Source: Acanthosepion esculentum
Lineage: Eukaryota > Mollusca > Cephalopoda > Sepiida > Sepiidae
Assembly: GCA_964036315.1 (NCBI GenBank)
Contig: OZ038488.1
Span: forward strand, 64,391,254 to 64,455,253
Direction of reading: 5' to 3'
Length of the DNA: 64,000 nt
The notes beneath the pieces were generated by a model that saw nothing but the letters and a program-made list of their open reading frames with translations, was not told the DNA's origin and made no database searches. Positions 54,540 to 64,000 of the stretch are shown here, in pieces. The position numbers were made by a program, and so were the translations under genes. The number at the start of each line of letters is the position of its first letter. Within the stretch, counting starts at the first letter, position 1.

Positions 54540-55580
54540 TCAATACTGTACATCTTCAAGATTCAATACATTTGGTATAAATGTTTGAACCTTTGCAAGG
54601 AATCTATTGCACAATCCATTTGAAATTTCAACAACTCCGCGCTGAACAATGTTTTCGAGTTCTCCTGCTCTAAATTCAACTCTGAATCCCACATGGTTCT
54701 CTTCCCTCAAAAGTGTAGGAATCTGTTCAGCCAATAATGATTTCACTTTCAATTTTATTACAGACCAAACTGGCTCAATTGGATTTAACATAGGGCTATA
54801 TGGAGCTAGCCTTATAATTTTCTTTTCTTTAAATTCTCCAGTCAGCATGTATTCCACACCCGAATGACATGGTGCATTTGTCAATGACCAAAACTACCGG
54901 TTGCTCATAAACGGCAAATTCCTTTCTGAGACAGTCCATTCTGTCTTTTATTTTTTATTTTTTTAATGAACCTCGTTTAATTGTAAGGTGCAAAAGTCCC
55001 TGACTGCCAATACATTCTATCAAATGTATGTTGGCGCCCCTTGGTACAGCAGAAACTAGTGTGCATCGACTTGTTCTCTTTGATCTGCCCTCTCGCCGTA
55101 TGATGTGAAGATTGAAATTCATTTCATCCATATATAGTATAGGACTTTCCTGTCTCTGGGCGTCTAATAAAGTGCTTGCGAATTCTCGTCTTTTTGCTTT
55201 ATTTTCCGCATAATTCCCTCGTTCTTACCTGATATCTTTCAATGTATATAAAAGCGCATCAGGGTGCAATCTTATGGCCTCTGTAGAAACGGTTACATTA
55301 AATCTTTCAAACAAGCCTTTTTTCAAATCCGACACGGTACCTCGGCAATTAGCTTCAATTTCTTCCACAAAGTAATCTCTGTACTGGTAGAAATTTTTTT
55401 TATATCGTCCACCACCTCTCCTATCCAATTTCTCTCCTTCCAAAGTCCATCTACAAGCAGTAGATTTAGGGTCTCCAAGATGTTCCACCAACTATCTATG
55501 TGAATTAAATGCTGCCAATATCTGACTACTTTTCACTCGTTATTTGTTAGATGTTTTCTACGCAATGACATTGTAATGAT
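54540..55580 (-). pseudogene. DD34E transposase, frameshifted
   Basis: On the minus strand the N-terminal part (55491 down) reads EHLGDPKSTACRWTLEGEKL, then RYKKNFYQYRDYFVEEIEAN and SDLKKGLFERFNVTVSTEAI, the helix-turn-helix DNA-binding region. One stop follows (55225-55227), then the frame continues as ERGNYAENKAKRREFASTLL and YMDEMNFNLHIIRREGR, with the first Asp at 55126-55128. A shift occurs near 54950-54965 at an A-rich run. The second Asp (54880-54882) is reached in a different frame, just before one extra A. Then follow NAPCHSGVEYM, LAPYSPMLNPIEPVW with the Glu at 54774-54776, and a C-terminal tail. Counting through the extra A gives 34 residues between Asp and Glu: a DD34E enzyme. It would cut and paste the surrounding element; three lesions make it inactive. 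Confidence 0.85.
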
Positions 55581-55769
55581 ATTAGGCTGTGTATCGCTGC
55601 TGTTTAACGATTAAAAAAGTCAATCACTATTTATGAAAAAAGATATTGTTCCAATTTGAACTCGCCTCGTCCATAATGAATCTGCTTAGTCCCAATTCAG
55701 ACTTGCTTGTTTCATTTTGAATTTGCTTAGTCCCAAATTTAACTTGAAATGGTATAGATTCCAGAGCTC

Positions 55770-56060
55770 GTCGAAAACTTTCACCTGAAAACGTGCAGAA
55801 TTTTACTCAAAGTATCAAAGGACTGCCTACTAAGTGGGAAACCATAGGAAAATAATGGTTAATATATAATTGAATAAAATGTAATTGCATTTTATTTTTT
55901 AATAAATTTGATAAATAAAAACAGATTATTCATGACTTAACCTGTAAGTATCGTGTACGAGCAGAGACCGGTCTGAACGAATTTTTTTAATAAGGATTAT
56001 TCATCGGAATTAAATCAGAAATTTAAACGCTACATATAAATAAGTGCTGTCGCGTTTAAT
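55770..56060. other. Intronic, nothing identified
   Basis: No coding or repeat signal. Confidence 0.3.
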
Positions 56061-56068
56061 CTTATGTC

Positions 56069-56313
56069 AGGTACCTCTCCCCCAATAAAGCGATACCAAG
56101 TTTAAAATAAATTAAAAAAAAAAAAAATGAAAAATATTTCTTGAAGCTTTAATTTTAGTTTTTATTCCAAGCTGATAGATTGAATTTAAAAATTCTCAAT
56201 AAGCAAAATACTTTGGTATATTTAAAACTGAATTTAAAACTATTTTTCTCCTTATCAATAAAAACTATAAATTTCATCCATTTTTTTTTCTATCACCACA
56301 ACATAAATTTTCT

Positions 56314-56349
<36 letters not shown>

Positions 56350-57050
56350 TAAAAAAAGTATGTTGGCGTTTTTTTCTTTTTTTTTATGACAGTCTGGTGT
56401 TTGGTAAATTTAAGTAAGGGGGTGTAATCTTAAATATAAGAAAATATTAAGCAATGTAATGTTTTATTTAGCCTTAATTACGAACTCGATCGAGAAATGT
56501 TAGAACATGACGAATAATTCTTAAATTTACTATAGGTATCTTATTTTCTGATAATGTCGTTTATGAACGTCTGTATTTACAAAAATTGACACCTTTATAC
56601 ACACAAAAAATACAAAATTCTTTTCAAAATACTTGGTGGTCTTTGAATTGTAGTGACATTTTCCATTCAAGATTAGTAAGTAGTTTTAATTTAATAACTA
56701 TCACTTGGCAGCTATATATTAGAGAATTTTTAAAAATGTAAGAGTTTGTAAATTATGCTAATTAAAATTTTCACAAATGTTCATAATGTATTTTATGCAT
56801 GAAAGCAATTGGTTTTCTCATTAAATGTCTCTTCTTTTTTTTTTTTTTCCCCCGATTCATATCGGATTTTCTGTAACTGGGATCGGATTTAAATTTAGAT
56901 GAGCTGGGGGCAGTAACATATATTTTACAAAGGTTTTTCTAAAAATAAAACCAAAATTTCCAACGTTCAAAAAAAAAAAAAAAAAAAAATCCTTTTGGCT
57001 TTTCGTCTTAACACATTTTTACTATAATTTTTATTTTTGCTACGTGTGCG
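56069..57050. mobile_element. Member G of the TIR family, right end lost
   Basis: The left end CAGGTACCTCTCCCCC and the following ATTTCTTGAAGCTTTAATTT and ATTCCAAGCTGATAGA blocks parallel 5960-6080. The right half decays into (TA)n at 57053. Confidence 0.5.
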
Positions 57051-57052
57051 AG

Positions 57053-57171
57053 ATATATATATATATATATATATATATAAACACCTCATGCAGCGTGGAT
57101 TTCTATGCTAATACTCTGCCCTATAAAAACAGAAAATTTTAGCACACACTATATATATATCTATATATATA

Positions 57172-57210
<39 letters not shown>
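57053..57210. repeat. (TA)n microsatellites
   Basis: TA runs at about 57053-57079 and 57144-57210, the second with ATCTATATATAT interruptions. Confidence 0.92.
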
Positions 57211-57214
<4 letters not shown>

Positions 57215-57386
57215 AAACTGGTTTAACAACCCATACAAAATAATGGGTTATTGGCTCTATTATGATATCACCAAAATAGGCCTCTGCCCTAGTATGCTAA
57301 AAATAATAGATATTACTTTCGGGGCTCCTTTTGTGTATCACGGTTACCCTGTACAAAAAAAAATTTCAAGGTAGTTTTACACGCAA

Positions 57387-57462
57387 AGCGTTGGTTAAAA
57401 AATAATGCTTGTGATAATATTATTAGCGTTGGTTAAAAAATAATGCTTGTGATAATATTATA
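57387..57462. repeat. Perfect 38-bp tandem duplication
   Basis: AGCGTTGGTTAAAAAATAAT begins at 57387 and again at 57425. The two 38-bp units differ only at the last base. Recent event. Confidence 0.95.
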
Positions 57463-57469
57463 AATTATA

Positions 57470-58400
57470 TCACATACGTATTTTCATTTGGTGTAAATTA
57501 TAAAACTTGCGTATTACAAAATATTAAGTAAAAACCAGAAATAAAGTTAGATCGGAATATCGCTTTGAAATAATTTCATAAAGCATCGCCAAAGGAAGTT
57601 AACTCTTTTTATTTTTAATATAAAAACGTTTGTCTTTTCGTCGCTGCGATTTCGCGCCAGTTTATGAATGGAAATGCTGGCGACCTTGTCATGTCGGCTT
57701 TTGTCAATCAGACGTTTCATTTTCGATTACGAAGTTTATCGAAATAAATTTAATGCAATTTAAAAACTAGGGATTATTTTAGATAAAAAATATTCACTAA
57801 ATTTTCTGAGACTGTGTATTGTATATTGGTTGGCTCTTCGTCATTCAAGAACGCAACAAACTGAGGAAGGTAGAATACGCAGCAGAAACGTTAATGTAAT
57901 GATCATATCAATTCAAATCAACTCGCATACAAAAACGAAAATATTTTTACATCAAAATGTAAATTTTTCTTTATTAGATAGAAACGTTGTCGGCTATTAA
58001 TTTTTATTCGTATTTTTCCATTGTTTGTCAAAGTTGCTGTTAAATTAGAAATAAAATCTCAATTTTATTCTTTTATCCCAGTTTTGATGTTTTGCGTCTA
58101 TATTTTACTGTTTTTCATAATTTCAATTGCATTTTGCAGTGATTAGCGTAAACTGTCCTAAAATCGTGGTTTACATTAAATTTACTTTAGATTGAACAGA
58201 TTTACAGAATTTTTACATTAAATTGCTCATCAGTTGTCATAAGATTGAATAGTCAGTCCATTTGTAAACTAAACCTCCACTAACCATTCCATTTTGTCTC
58301 TTTCAAAACTTAATTACTTTTAGATTTTGAAAAACATTTCCGAAAATATTTGATTGAATAAAACTATATAAGACAAAACATTTTCGCACAGAAAGTTGTT
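57470..58400. other. Intronic, nothing identified
   Basis: No repeat or gene signal that I can name. 57640-57720 is somewhat less AT-rich. Confidence 0.3.
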
Positions 58401-58410
58401 TACTTTCTCG

Positions 58411-58418
58411 CATACACA

Positions 58419-58449
<31 letters not shown>

Positions 58450-58450
58450 A
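58411..58450. repeat. Palindromic (CA)n/(GT)n microsatellite
   Basis: CACACACGTGTGTGTG switches phase at a CACGTG centre, so the array is partly self-complementary. Confidence 0.9.
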
Positions 58451-58739
58451 GTTGTCAGGAATTGGGAAATATAGCGGAGTAGAAATTTTTGCACACACCA
58501 AAATATTACAAGAATTTCAGTTACCTTTTTTTAATTTACAAATACTTATGCGGCAACAGCAAAGTAAAACAATGCATATTTCGTAAAGTGTTCAGTTTAT
58601 TACAGTTAATTGGGATACAATGGGGAAATAAAACACTTTGGACCAACTAAGTAGTCGATCCGATTATGCGGTGCGATTTGCAAACTATTTAAATATGTCT
58701 ATTTTCAGTTAGAGGCCAAATTTTCTTCAGACCTCGGTA

Positions 58740-58830
58740 ATCATGGCTCTCCCCAATTTCCTGTCCTTTGTAGCTATATCGTTTCTGTCAACCATTTTTA
58801 CCCAATCTTTATGTAGAATAAGAGGGGGTT
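58740..58830 (-). pseudogene. RTE-type LINE 3' end fragment
   Basis: The minus strand encodes LHKDWVKMVDRNDIATKDRK, then LGRAMIT, a variant of the RTE tail's terminal residues. Confidence 0.5.
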
Positions 58831-58839
58831 TTAGGGGGG

Positions 58840-59420
58840 GTGTTTTTTATTTCTTTATTCAGTTAGACCTTTATTCGGAAGCAAAAATAAATTCTGTAAA
58901 CTTTTAAACAAATCACTTTTTTTGCATTAACGATTACAAGATTTTAATCAGTGCTTGTCGGTGCGAAATGAATTTATCTAGTATCGCCTGTCGTAAACTT
59001 TTTTAAGCGAAATAGCGGCGATAACGGACTGCTTACATTGACCTTCTTAATATAAGCTCCATAAAGGTTTCGTTGCTTCCTTATGTGTACTTTTATAAAT
59101 TTGGAGTGCTATATACAAAAAATAACGTAAGGGGACTGATCGCAATAGATATTACTTGACGAAACAAACAAGAAATCAATTATAACAAACTAAACGAAAG
59201 ACCTAAATTAAATTTCCAATGGTAGGATTAGGTTTTTGGGGTTTTTATTCATTTATTCGAGCATATTAATATTATCAAACTGTAGAGAATTAATTCAATT
59301 GCTTTGTTAAAAAAAAAAAAAAAGCAGGCGATAAATAATTTTATTTTGGTAAAATAGAGAAAGATGAATAAAAGCTTTTATCGCTACAGCTCTCCTTTGC
59401 GCGCCGGGTAAACTGCACTC
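58840..59420. other. Intronic, nothing identified
   Basis: No recognised feature before the polypyrimidine tract. Confidence 0.3.
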
Positions 59421-59423
59421 ACG

Positions 59424-60138
59424 CTTTCTTTTTTTTCTTTTTTTTTTCTTTTTTTTACTTTATCTACATTTTCTTTTTTTTCTTTACTTTTTCTCCTTCT
59501 CCTTTTTCCTTTTTTCTTTGCTTTTTCTCCGTCTCCTTTTTCATTTTTCTTTACTTTTTCTCCTTTTTCATTTTTCTTTACTTTTTCTCCTTTTTCATTT
59601 TTCTTTACTTTTTCTCCTTTTTCATTTTTCTTTACTTTTTCTCCTTTTTCATTTTTCTTTACTTTTTCTCCTTTTTCATTTTTCTTTACTTTTTCTCCTT
59701 TTTCATTTTTCTTTACTCTTTCTCCTTTTTCTTTACTCTTTCTCCTTTTTCTTTACTTTTTCTCCTTTTTCTTTACTTTTTCTCCTTTTTCTTTACTTTT
59801 TCTCCTTTTTCTTTACTTTTTCTCCTTTTTCTTTACTTTTTCTCCTTTTTCTTTACTTTTTCTCCTTTTTCTTTACTTTCTCTCCTTTTTCTTTACTTTC
59901 TCTCCTTTTTCTTTACTTTTTCTCCTTTTTCTTTACTTTTTCTCCTTTTTCTTTACTTTCTCTCCTTTTTCTTTACTTTCTCTCCTTTTTCTTTACTTTC
60001 TCTCCTTTTTCTTTACTTTCTCTCCTTTTTCTTTACTTTCTCTCCTTTTTCTTTACTTTCTCTCCTTTTTCTCTTTCTCTTCTTTTTTTTCTCCTTTTTT
60101 TTCGTTCTTTTTTTTTCCCTTGAACTCTTTTTTTTCCT
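59424..60138. repeat. Polypyrimidine minisatellite (27-bp then 20-bp units)
   Basis: About 700 bp almost wholly T and C on the + strand. From about 59530 to 59717 it has about seven 27-bp units containing CTTTTTCTCCTTTTTCATTT. From 59718 to 60070 about seventeen 20-bp units CTTTTTCTCCTTTTTCTTTA follow. The 20-bp unit equals the 27-bp unit minus 7 bp. The 201-codon open frame over it (Phe/Leu/Ser only) is not a gene. Confidence 0.93.
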
Positions 60139-60139
60139 C

Positions 60140-60455
60140 TAAGTATTTTTGCATAATATTTATTTATACTCTATTTTTAAAAAGGAAATAACATCGATTC
60201 ATCTAAAGGCTCCAGAACGGTCTTAAATTCAATTTTTAATCGACTTTTATCTCAGTTACCGAATTTTCCCACCATATCAAAATTACCCACTCTTGCTAAA
60301 TTCAATTCACCCATCTTGTTATTAAACCCTTCTGATGACATAGAAATGTGTTGAAATATAAAGGAACGCATTGCTTTTGATAGGTATCAATAAAATCTGC
60401 ATAAAAAAAAAAACATGTTCAGCCGACCATCATCACTTGTCACCTGTACAATGTG
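60140..60455. other. Intronic, nothing identified
   Basis: AT-rich DNA, no signal. Confidence 0.3.
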
Positions 60456-60494
60456 TGAGATATATATATATACATATTCGCGTACACACACAGG

Positions 60495-61025
60495 GTACGA
60501 TGGGTAAATTGTGGCCATTTTATATTAATTTCGCGCATGCGCGTTGTTTTTGATTTTTGTCGACTGCACAGTATAGTAGTCAGTTGGGCGCCGTCTGTAA
60601 GAAAAAGAGCACCACGGCGCAATTCACTTCACCAGAAATTTGGAAACGTCATGTTGTACTGTTTGGTATTCGTGCCGAAAGCTCCGATACTGTTTTCATA
60701 GTATTTGGGTGTCAATCTGAGGACAGTGCACAGGATTAGGAAAGAGTTGGATGATATATCCAGTCAACATGTTTGGAGTGATGGCGACGTTATGCCTCCA
60801 TTCATCTTCCCCACAAGGCCTCAAACAAGATGAACAGAAAACAAGGATTATGGCAACATTCACCAACTTAAACAAGGAGGCCGTCCAGAAGAGTTGCAGG
60901 AGATTCTGAAAATGTCTGGAGACCGTGGTTGAAGACAATTTTATTGAGTATATTTACTCTTTAGTATTTCAAGATATTTTTGTGTAATTTTGGTAAATAT
61001 ATCTGTTAAAATGAAATATCAGTGT
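60495..61025 (+). mobile_element. Mariner-family element, internally deleted
   Basis: The left part (GGTAAATTGTGGCCATTTTA, GCATGCGCGTTGTTTTTGAT, GACTGCACAGTATAGTAG) matches 20677-20760. The 3' part (ACAAGGATTATGGCAACATT then CACCAACTTAAACAAGGAGG) matches the transposase C-terminal coding part near 21290-21320. The central catalytic region is missing, so this is a non-autonomous deletion derivative. Confidence 0.72.
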
Positions 61026-61567
61026 TTAAGATTTTGGATTTAACCGAGGTTATAACTGGTTTGTTTTTACATTAAGCATTTTGTAGATGGCGTTTCTTTT
61101 CACTTTTATAATATCCAATAACTTTTAATTATGCCTAAAATAAATCTTAAAATATGGGTTTCTTTGATAGATTTCCGATAATGTTTTTGACACAAAAAAA
61201 ATAGTTATAAATTGTCTTCAATTGCGGTTGGAATAAAAGGAGTTGGCTGACTTCTTTTTCTTTTTTTTTTTTAAATCTTTTTATAATTTTCAGTAATGAA
61301 ATCCTTTGTGAAATTATGTTCGCCTAAATTAAGCGGCGCAAATAAATTTCTTGAATATTTAATAAAGAGATTAGGGAAGAGATGTCCCGGTCCGTCTATT
61401 TGAAACTCAAAAGGTAATCAAATAGGCGAGTCATAATTAAACTTTTTATGTTACACTGTAAATTGATTTTACAGTGTATTTTACATTTTAAGCTATTTTA
61501 ATTCTCTTCGGTTGCATTCAGGTGAACTGGCTTTTGACACTTTCTCATAAAATAGATGCATTTAACA

Positions 61568-61683
61568 TAGGTACCTCCACGAGATCGCTAAAAAAAAGCA
61601 TAGCATGATGAAAAAGACGTCAAACTTGACAAAAACAAAAGTTTATCGTCTAAATGTTTGTTATTATTAAGAGGAAAGATCAA

Positions 61684-61724
<41 letters not shown>

Positions 61725-62157
61725 TTTTTTTAATCGTTCCTAGCACGTCCGAAATTTTCGTTAAAAATCATGTTTGTTTTGTTTTTTGAATCAGCAAAAT
61801 TGTTATCATGGCAACCATTTTTTCCATTTTATAAAAAAAATAAATGAAAATCTCAGTTTGAAATTCTTTTAAAAATCAATGATCATTTTTTCAAAACTTA
61901 TTTTAAGAAAATCAGAAATTATGTTTATTTAAAATATTTTGAACCAAGCTTAACTTAGCTTCTGCGCCGAAAAGATGTAATTTGAAAATAAAACAAAGCA
62001 GGTTATAAACTTTCGCGTCACCTGACAGGTGATGAATGACATATTGACGGATTACGTGAGGATAATTCCTTCTACGGAAGGAGAGGAGTGAAGTTATTTA
62101 TATTTAAGTAAACAAATTATTTACTTCGTTATTTTTAAGGAAAACTTTCAGCGCTCT

Positions 62158-62194
<37 letters not shown>

Positions 62195-63553
62195 TACTTA
62201 GCTTTCACCGTTACGTTTACGATGCTTTATGGAAAATATATTTTAAAGACATTAAAATAAGACTGTTACGAATGAGATTGAATTTCATAAGAAAGTTATC
62301 TAATTAATTTATAGGTACCTTTCTTGTGAAATTTTATCAGAAGTGTACATAAAATACTATAATTTTATGTACATTTACTACATTTTACTGTGTTATTTAT
62401 ATTTCCATTCATTTTATTATTAATTTTGATATTTCATTTATGGAAAAAATGCCATAACTGAGATTCTTATAAAAATAAGATCATATAAATTTCATAAGAT
62501 GATAGTGATACTTGTAGATACCCTTCTCAGTTGAAATTGAAAAATCAAATTAATTTCTCCACACGTGTTTCGCAAAAGTAAAGGCCTTAACAGCGGAGAA
62601 CAATGTTTAACTCGAATAACGCAACTTAATTGTATTCTGGTTGGTTTTCCGTACTATATAATTAGAGCCCGATTATAAACACAAAATTACATTTCTTAAT
62701 TACTGCGGGTCTTCCGATTAGTCAAAACGATACAATTTACAACGCGCTAAAAAAGATATATCTCATAAGGACACTTACGAAAGTGGATGCGGCTTTTAAC
62801 TAATTTTATAATATTTTAACAATTTAAATGTAAAAATCTATTATAATTAAAGAAATAAATAATTGTATTAAAAATTCATTTTTCATAGAAAAAGTTTTTT
62901 GCTTTCAGAAAACATTGCCCATATTCATAAAAACAACTAAAAGCAAATAAAAGCATTTGAAATTAAATAATATATTTGTTTTGAGTTTTGTATGTTACAA
63001 TTCAGAGCTGATTTTCAGGTGGGGTGTCCAATTAAAAACAAAACATTATTTGCATTCCTCATAGCTTTGTGCTTTTAACTATTGTAATCAGTAAACCTGA
63101 CGCGATCGAAATTTTAGAGTTTTCATAAAATTAGTTAGTAATAAATATTAAAAAAAATTCTGCCATGACTTTATTATAAATGTTTTTTTTGTTTTATTAA
63201 TTTCGAACACCTGTGAATAGTTTCTGAAAGTTTCATTAACAATAGACAATTATTCTTATTTTTGCAAGATTTTCCAAATTAATGTGTCATACAAGAAAAT
63301 AATGTGCTAAAAATTGTATGTTATTTTACTAGTTCTGGTGATACAAAGAGAAACAAGGATTTTTAAATCAAAATTCAGAATGTTCTAAAAAGAAGGAAAA
63401 TTTTGTTTAAAATAATTAAAACTTTAACCTTTCCTCCTAATCATATCAGAAACATTTAGACGATAAAATTTTGTTTTCGTCAAGTTTGGCGTCTTTTTCT
63501 TCATGCTATGCTCTTTTTTTTTTTTTTTTTAAGCAATCTCGTGGAGGCACCTA
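61568..63553. mobile_element. Member H of the TIR family, full length (1986 bp)
   Basis: The left TAGGTACCTCCACGAGATCG and the right ATCTCGTGGAGGCACCTA are inverted. Subterminal homology continues for over 100 bp (AGCATAGCATGATGAAAAAG; CTTGACAAAAAC) on the other side. Exact 8-bp duplications ATTTAACA flank it at 61560-61567 and 63554-63561. TAGG ends with 8-bp duplications suggest hAT or a similar superfamily. No transposase frame was found, so it depends on an enzyme elsewhere. Confidence 0.88.
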
Positions 63554-63561
63554 ATTTAACA

Positions 63562-64000
63562 GTATTGAACAGTACCTTGATTATCTAAATATATTATTAC
63601 ATACAAGATTGCAGGACACGCATTTTATAACAGATAACTCTGATAATTAATCAAAAATAGACGTTCGTGCATTCTGTTAATTCAATTTTTTATTATATTC
63701 GATTTTTTTATTTTATTCTATTTTTTATTTTTTTAAAAGTTTGGTCGAATCGTCGATACTTTGTAGCGAAACAAATGGACGATCTTGATTTAGATAAAGG
63801 TGCGAAATTTGCCGAATATGGATTAGTACAGTAGTCACTGAAAATATGAACGATGACTATAGTGCCAGGTTACGATTTTATAGGCACCTATAGTAAAACT
63901 TTCAAAAGAAAAGAAAAATTTATATAGCTTACAATTAAATTGACGTTTTCCTTTTTTTTTCCTCAACAAATTCCTGCATAACCGCAATAACTTATAAATT
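63562..64000. other. Intronic, nothing identified
   Basis: AT-rich; no gene or repeat recognised up to the window edge. Confidence 0.3.

Larger units (their letters stand above)
52931..55757 (-). mobile_element. 2.8-kb DD34E (Tc1/IS630-type) transposon
   Basis: The ends CTATACCATTTCAAGTT and AACTTGAAATGGTATAG are perfect inverted repeats. The inverted zone extends over about 110-135 bp per end and is made of shorter repeats of an ATTTGGGACTAAGCA-type unit alternating with ATTCAAAATGGAA-type units. Cut at TA, the element would begin CCATTTCAAG with a TA duplication. The CTATA/TATAG flank could instead be part of the TIR. It holds the transposase remnant at 54540-55580. Confidence 0.85.
15280..64000 (+). 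other. Brachyury intron 1 (at least 48.7 kb, continues off window)
   Basis: Begins with the consensus donor GTAAGT. I looked for an exon starting with the T-box segment that follows NGR (MFPV..., NHRWKY) and saw none by eye, so the intron is inferred to extend past the right edge. All later features in this list lie within it. If a short exon was missed, the true intron is smaller. Confidence 0.55.

Noticed and set aside
54649..54867. Forward 72-codon frame
   Set aside because: Antisense shadow of the DD34E transposase remnant on the minus strand.
59518..60123. 201-codon Phe/Leu/Ser open frame
   Set aside because: Direct product of the TTTTTCTCC minisatellite; the sequence is pure repeat and all changes follow the DNA unit, not codons.

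Overview
The window looks like nuclear DNA from a mollusc, most likely a coleoid cephalopod such as an octopus. It is AT-rich and very gene-poor, full of (TA)n, (TG)n and (TC)n microsatellites and poly-T runs. It carries decayed retroelements (RTE-like and jockey/CR1-like LINE tails, Penelope-like pieces), tRNA-derived SINE heads and many DNA transposons. The taxonomic call is inference from composition, repeat types and the sequence of the single host gene; no species marker was found.

One host gene is convincing. The first coding exon of a Brachyury-type T-box gene lies at 14735-15279 on the + strand and ends at a clear GT donor. It carries the N-terminal Brachyury signature and the start of the T-box DNA-binding domain. 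I could not find by eye the next exon, which should resume at the MFPV-type segment, so the 48.7 kb to the right edge is read as (part of) intron 1. The roughly 14 kb to the left is upstream or 5' flanking sequence.

Layout. 0-10 kb: dense microsatellites, a mariner remnant, a Penelope-like GIY-YIG endonuclease remnant, a large inverted repeat between (TA)n arrays, a tRNA-headed SINE and an RTE tail. 10-14 kb: jockey/CR1-type LINE tails and the right half of a long-terminal-inverted-repeat (TIR) element. 14-15.3 kb: Brachyury exon 1 and presumed promoter. 15.3-26 kb: intronic repeats, a rearranged mariner with a nest of small pogo-like miniature inverted-repeat transposons (MITEs), and three duplicated noncoding families. 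26-31 kb: three members of a TIR family. 32-33 kb: a tRNA-like head split by a MITE. 36-45 kb: SINEs, an in-frame minisatellite, LINE remnants, and a hAT-like element with an exact 8-bp target duplication that contains a second transposon. 46-48 kb: another TIR-family member. 51-56 kb: an RTE tail and a 2.8-kb DD34E element with modular termini and a broken transposase. 59.4-60.1 kb: a long polypyrimidine minisatellite. 60.4-61 kb: an internally deleted mariner. 61.6-63.6 kb: a full-length TIR-family member with an exact 8-bp duplication.

None of the transposon genes I recognise is intact. The window shows how a giant intron is built by repeated insertion, nesting and internal deletion. I saw no operon, CRISPR array or bacterial-type feature.
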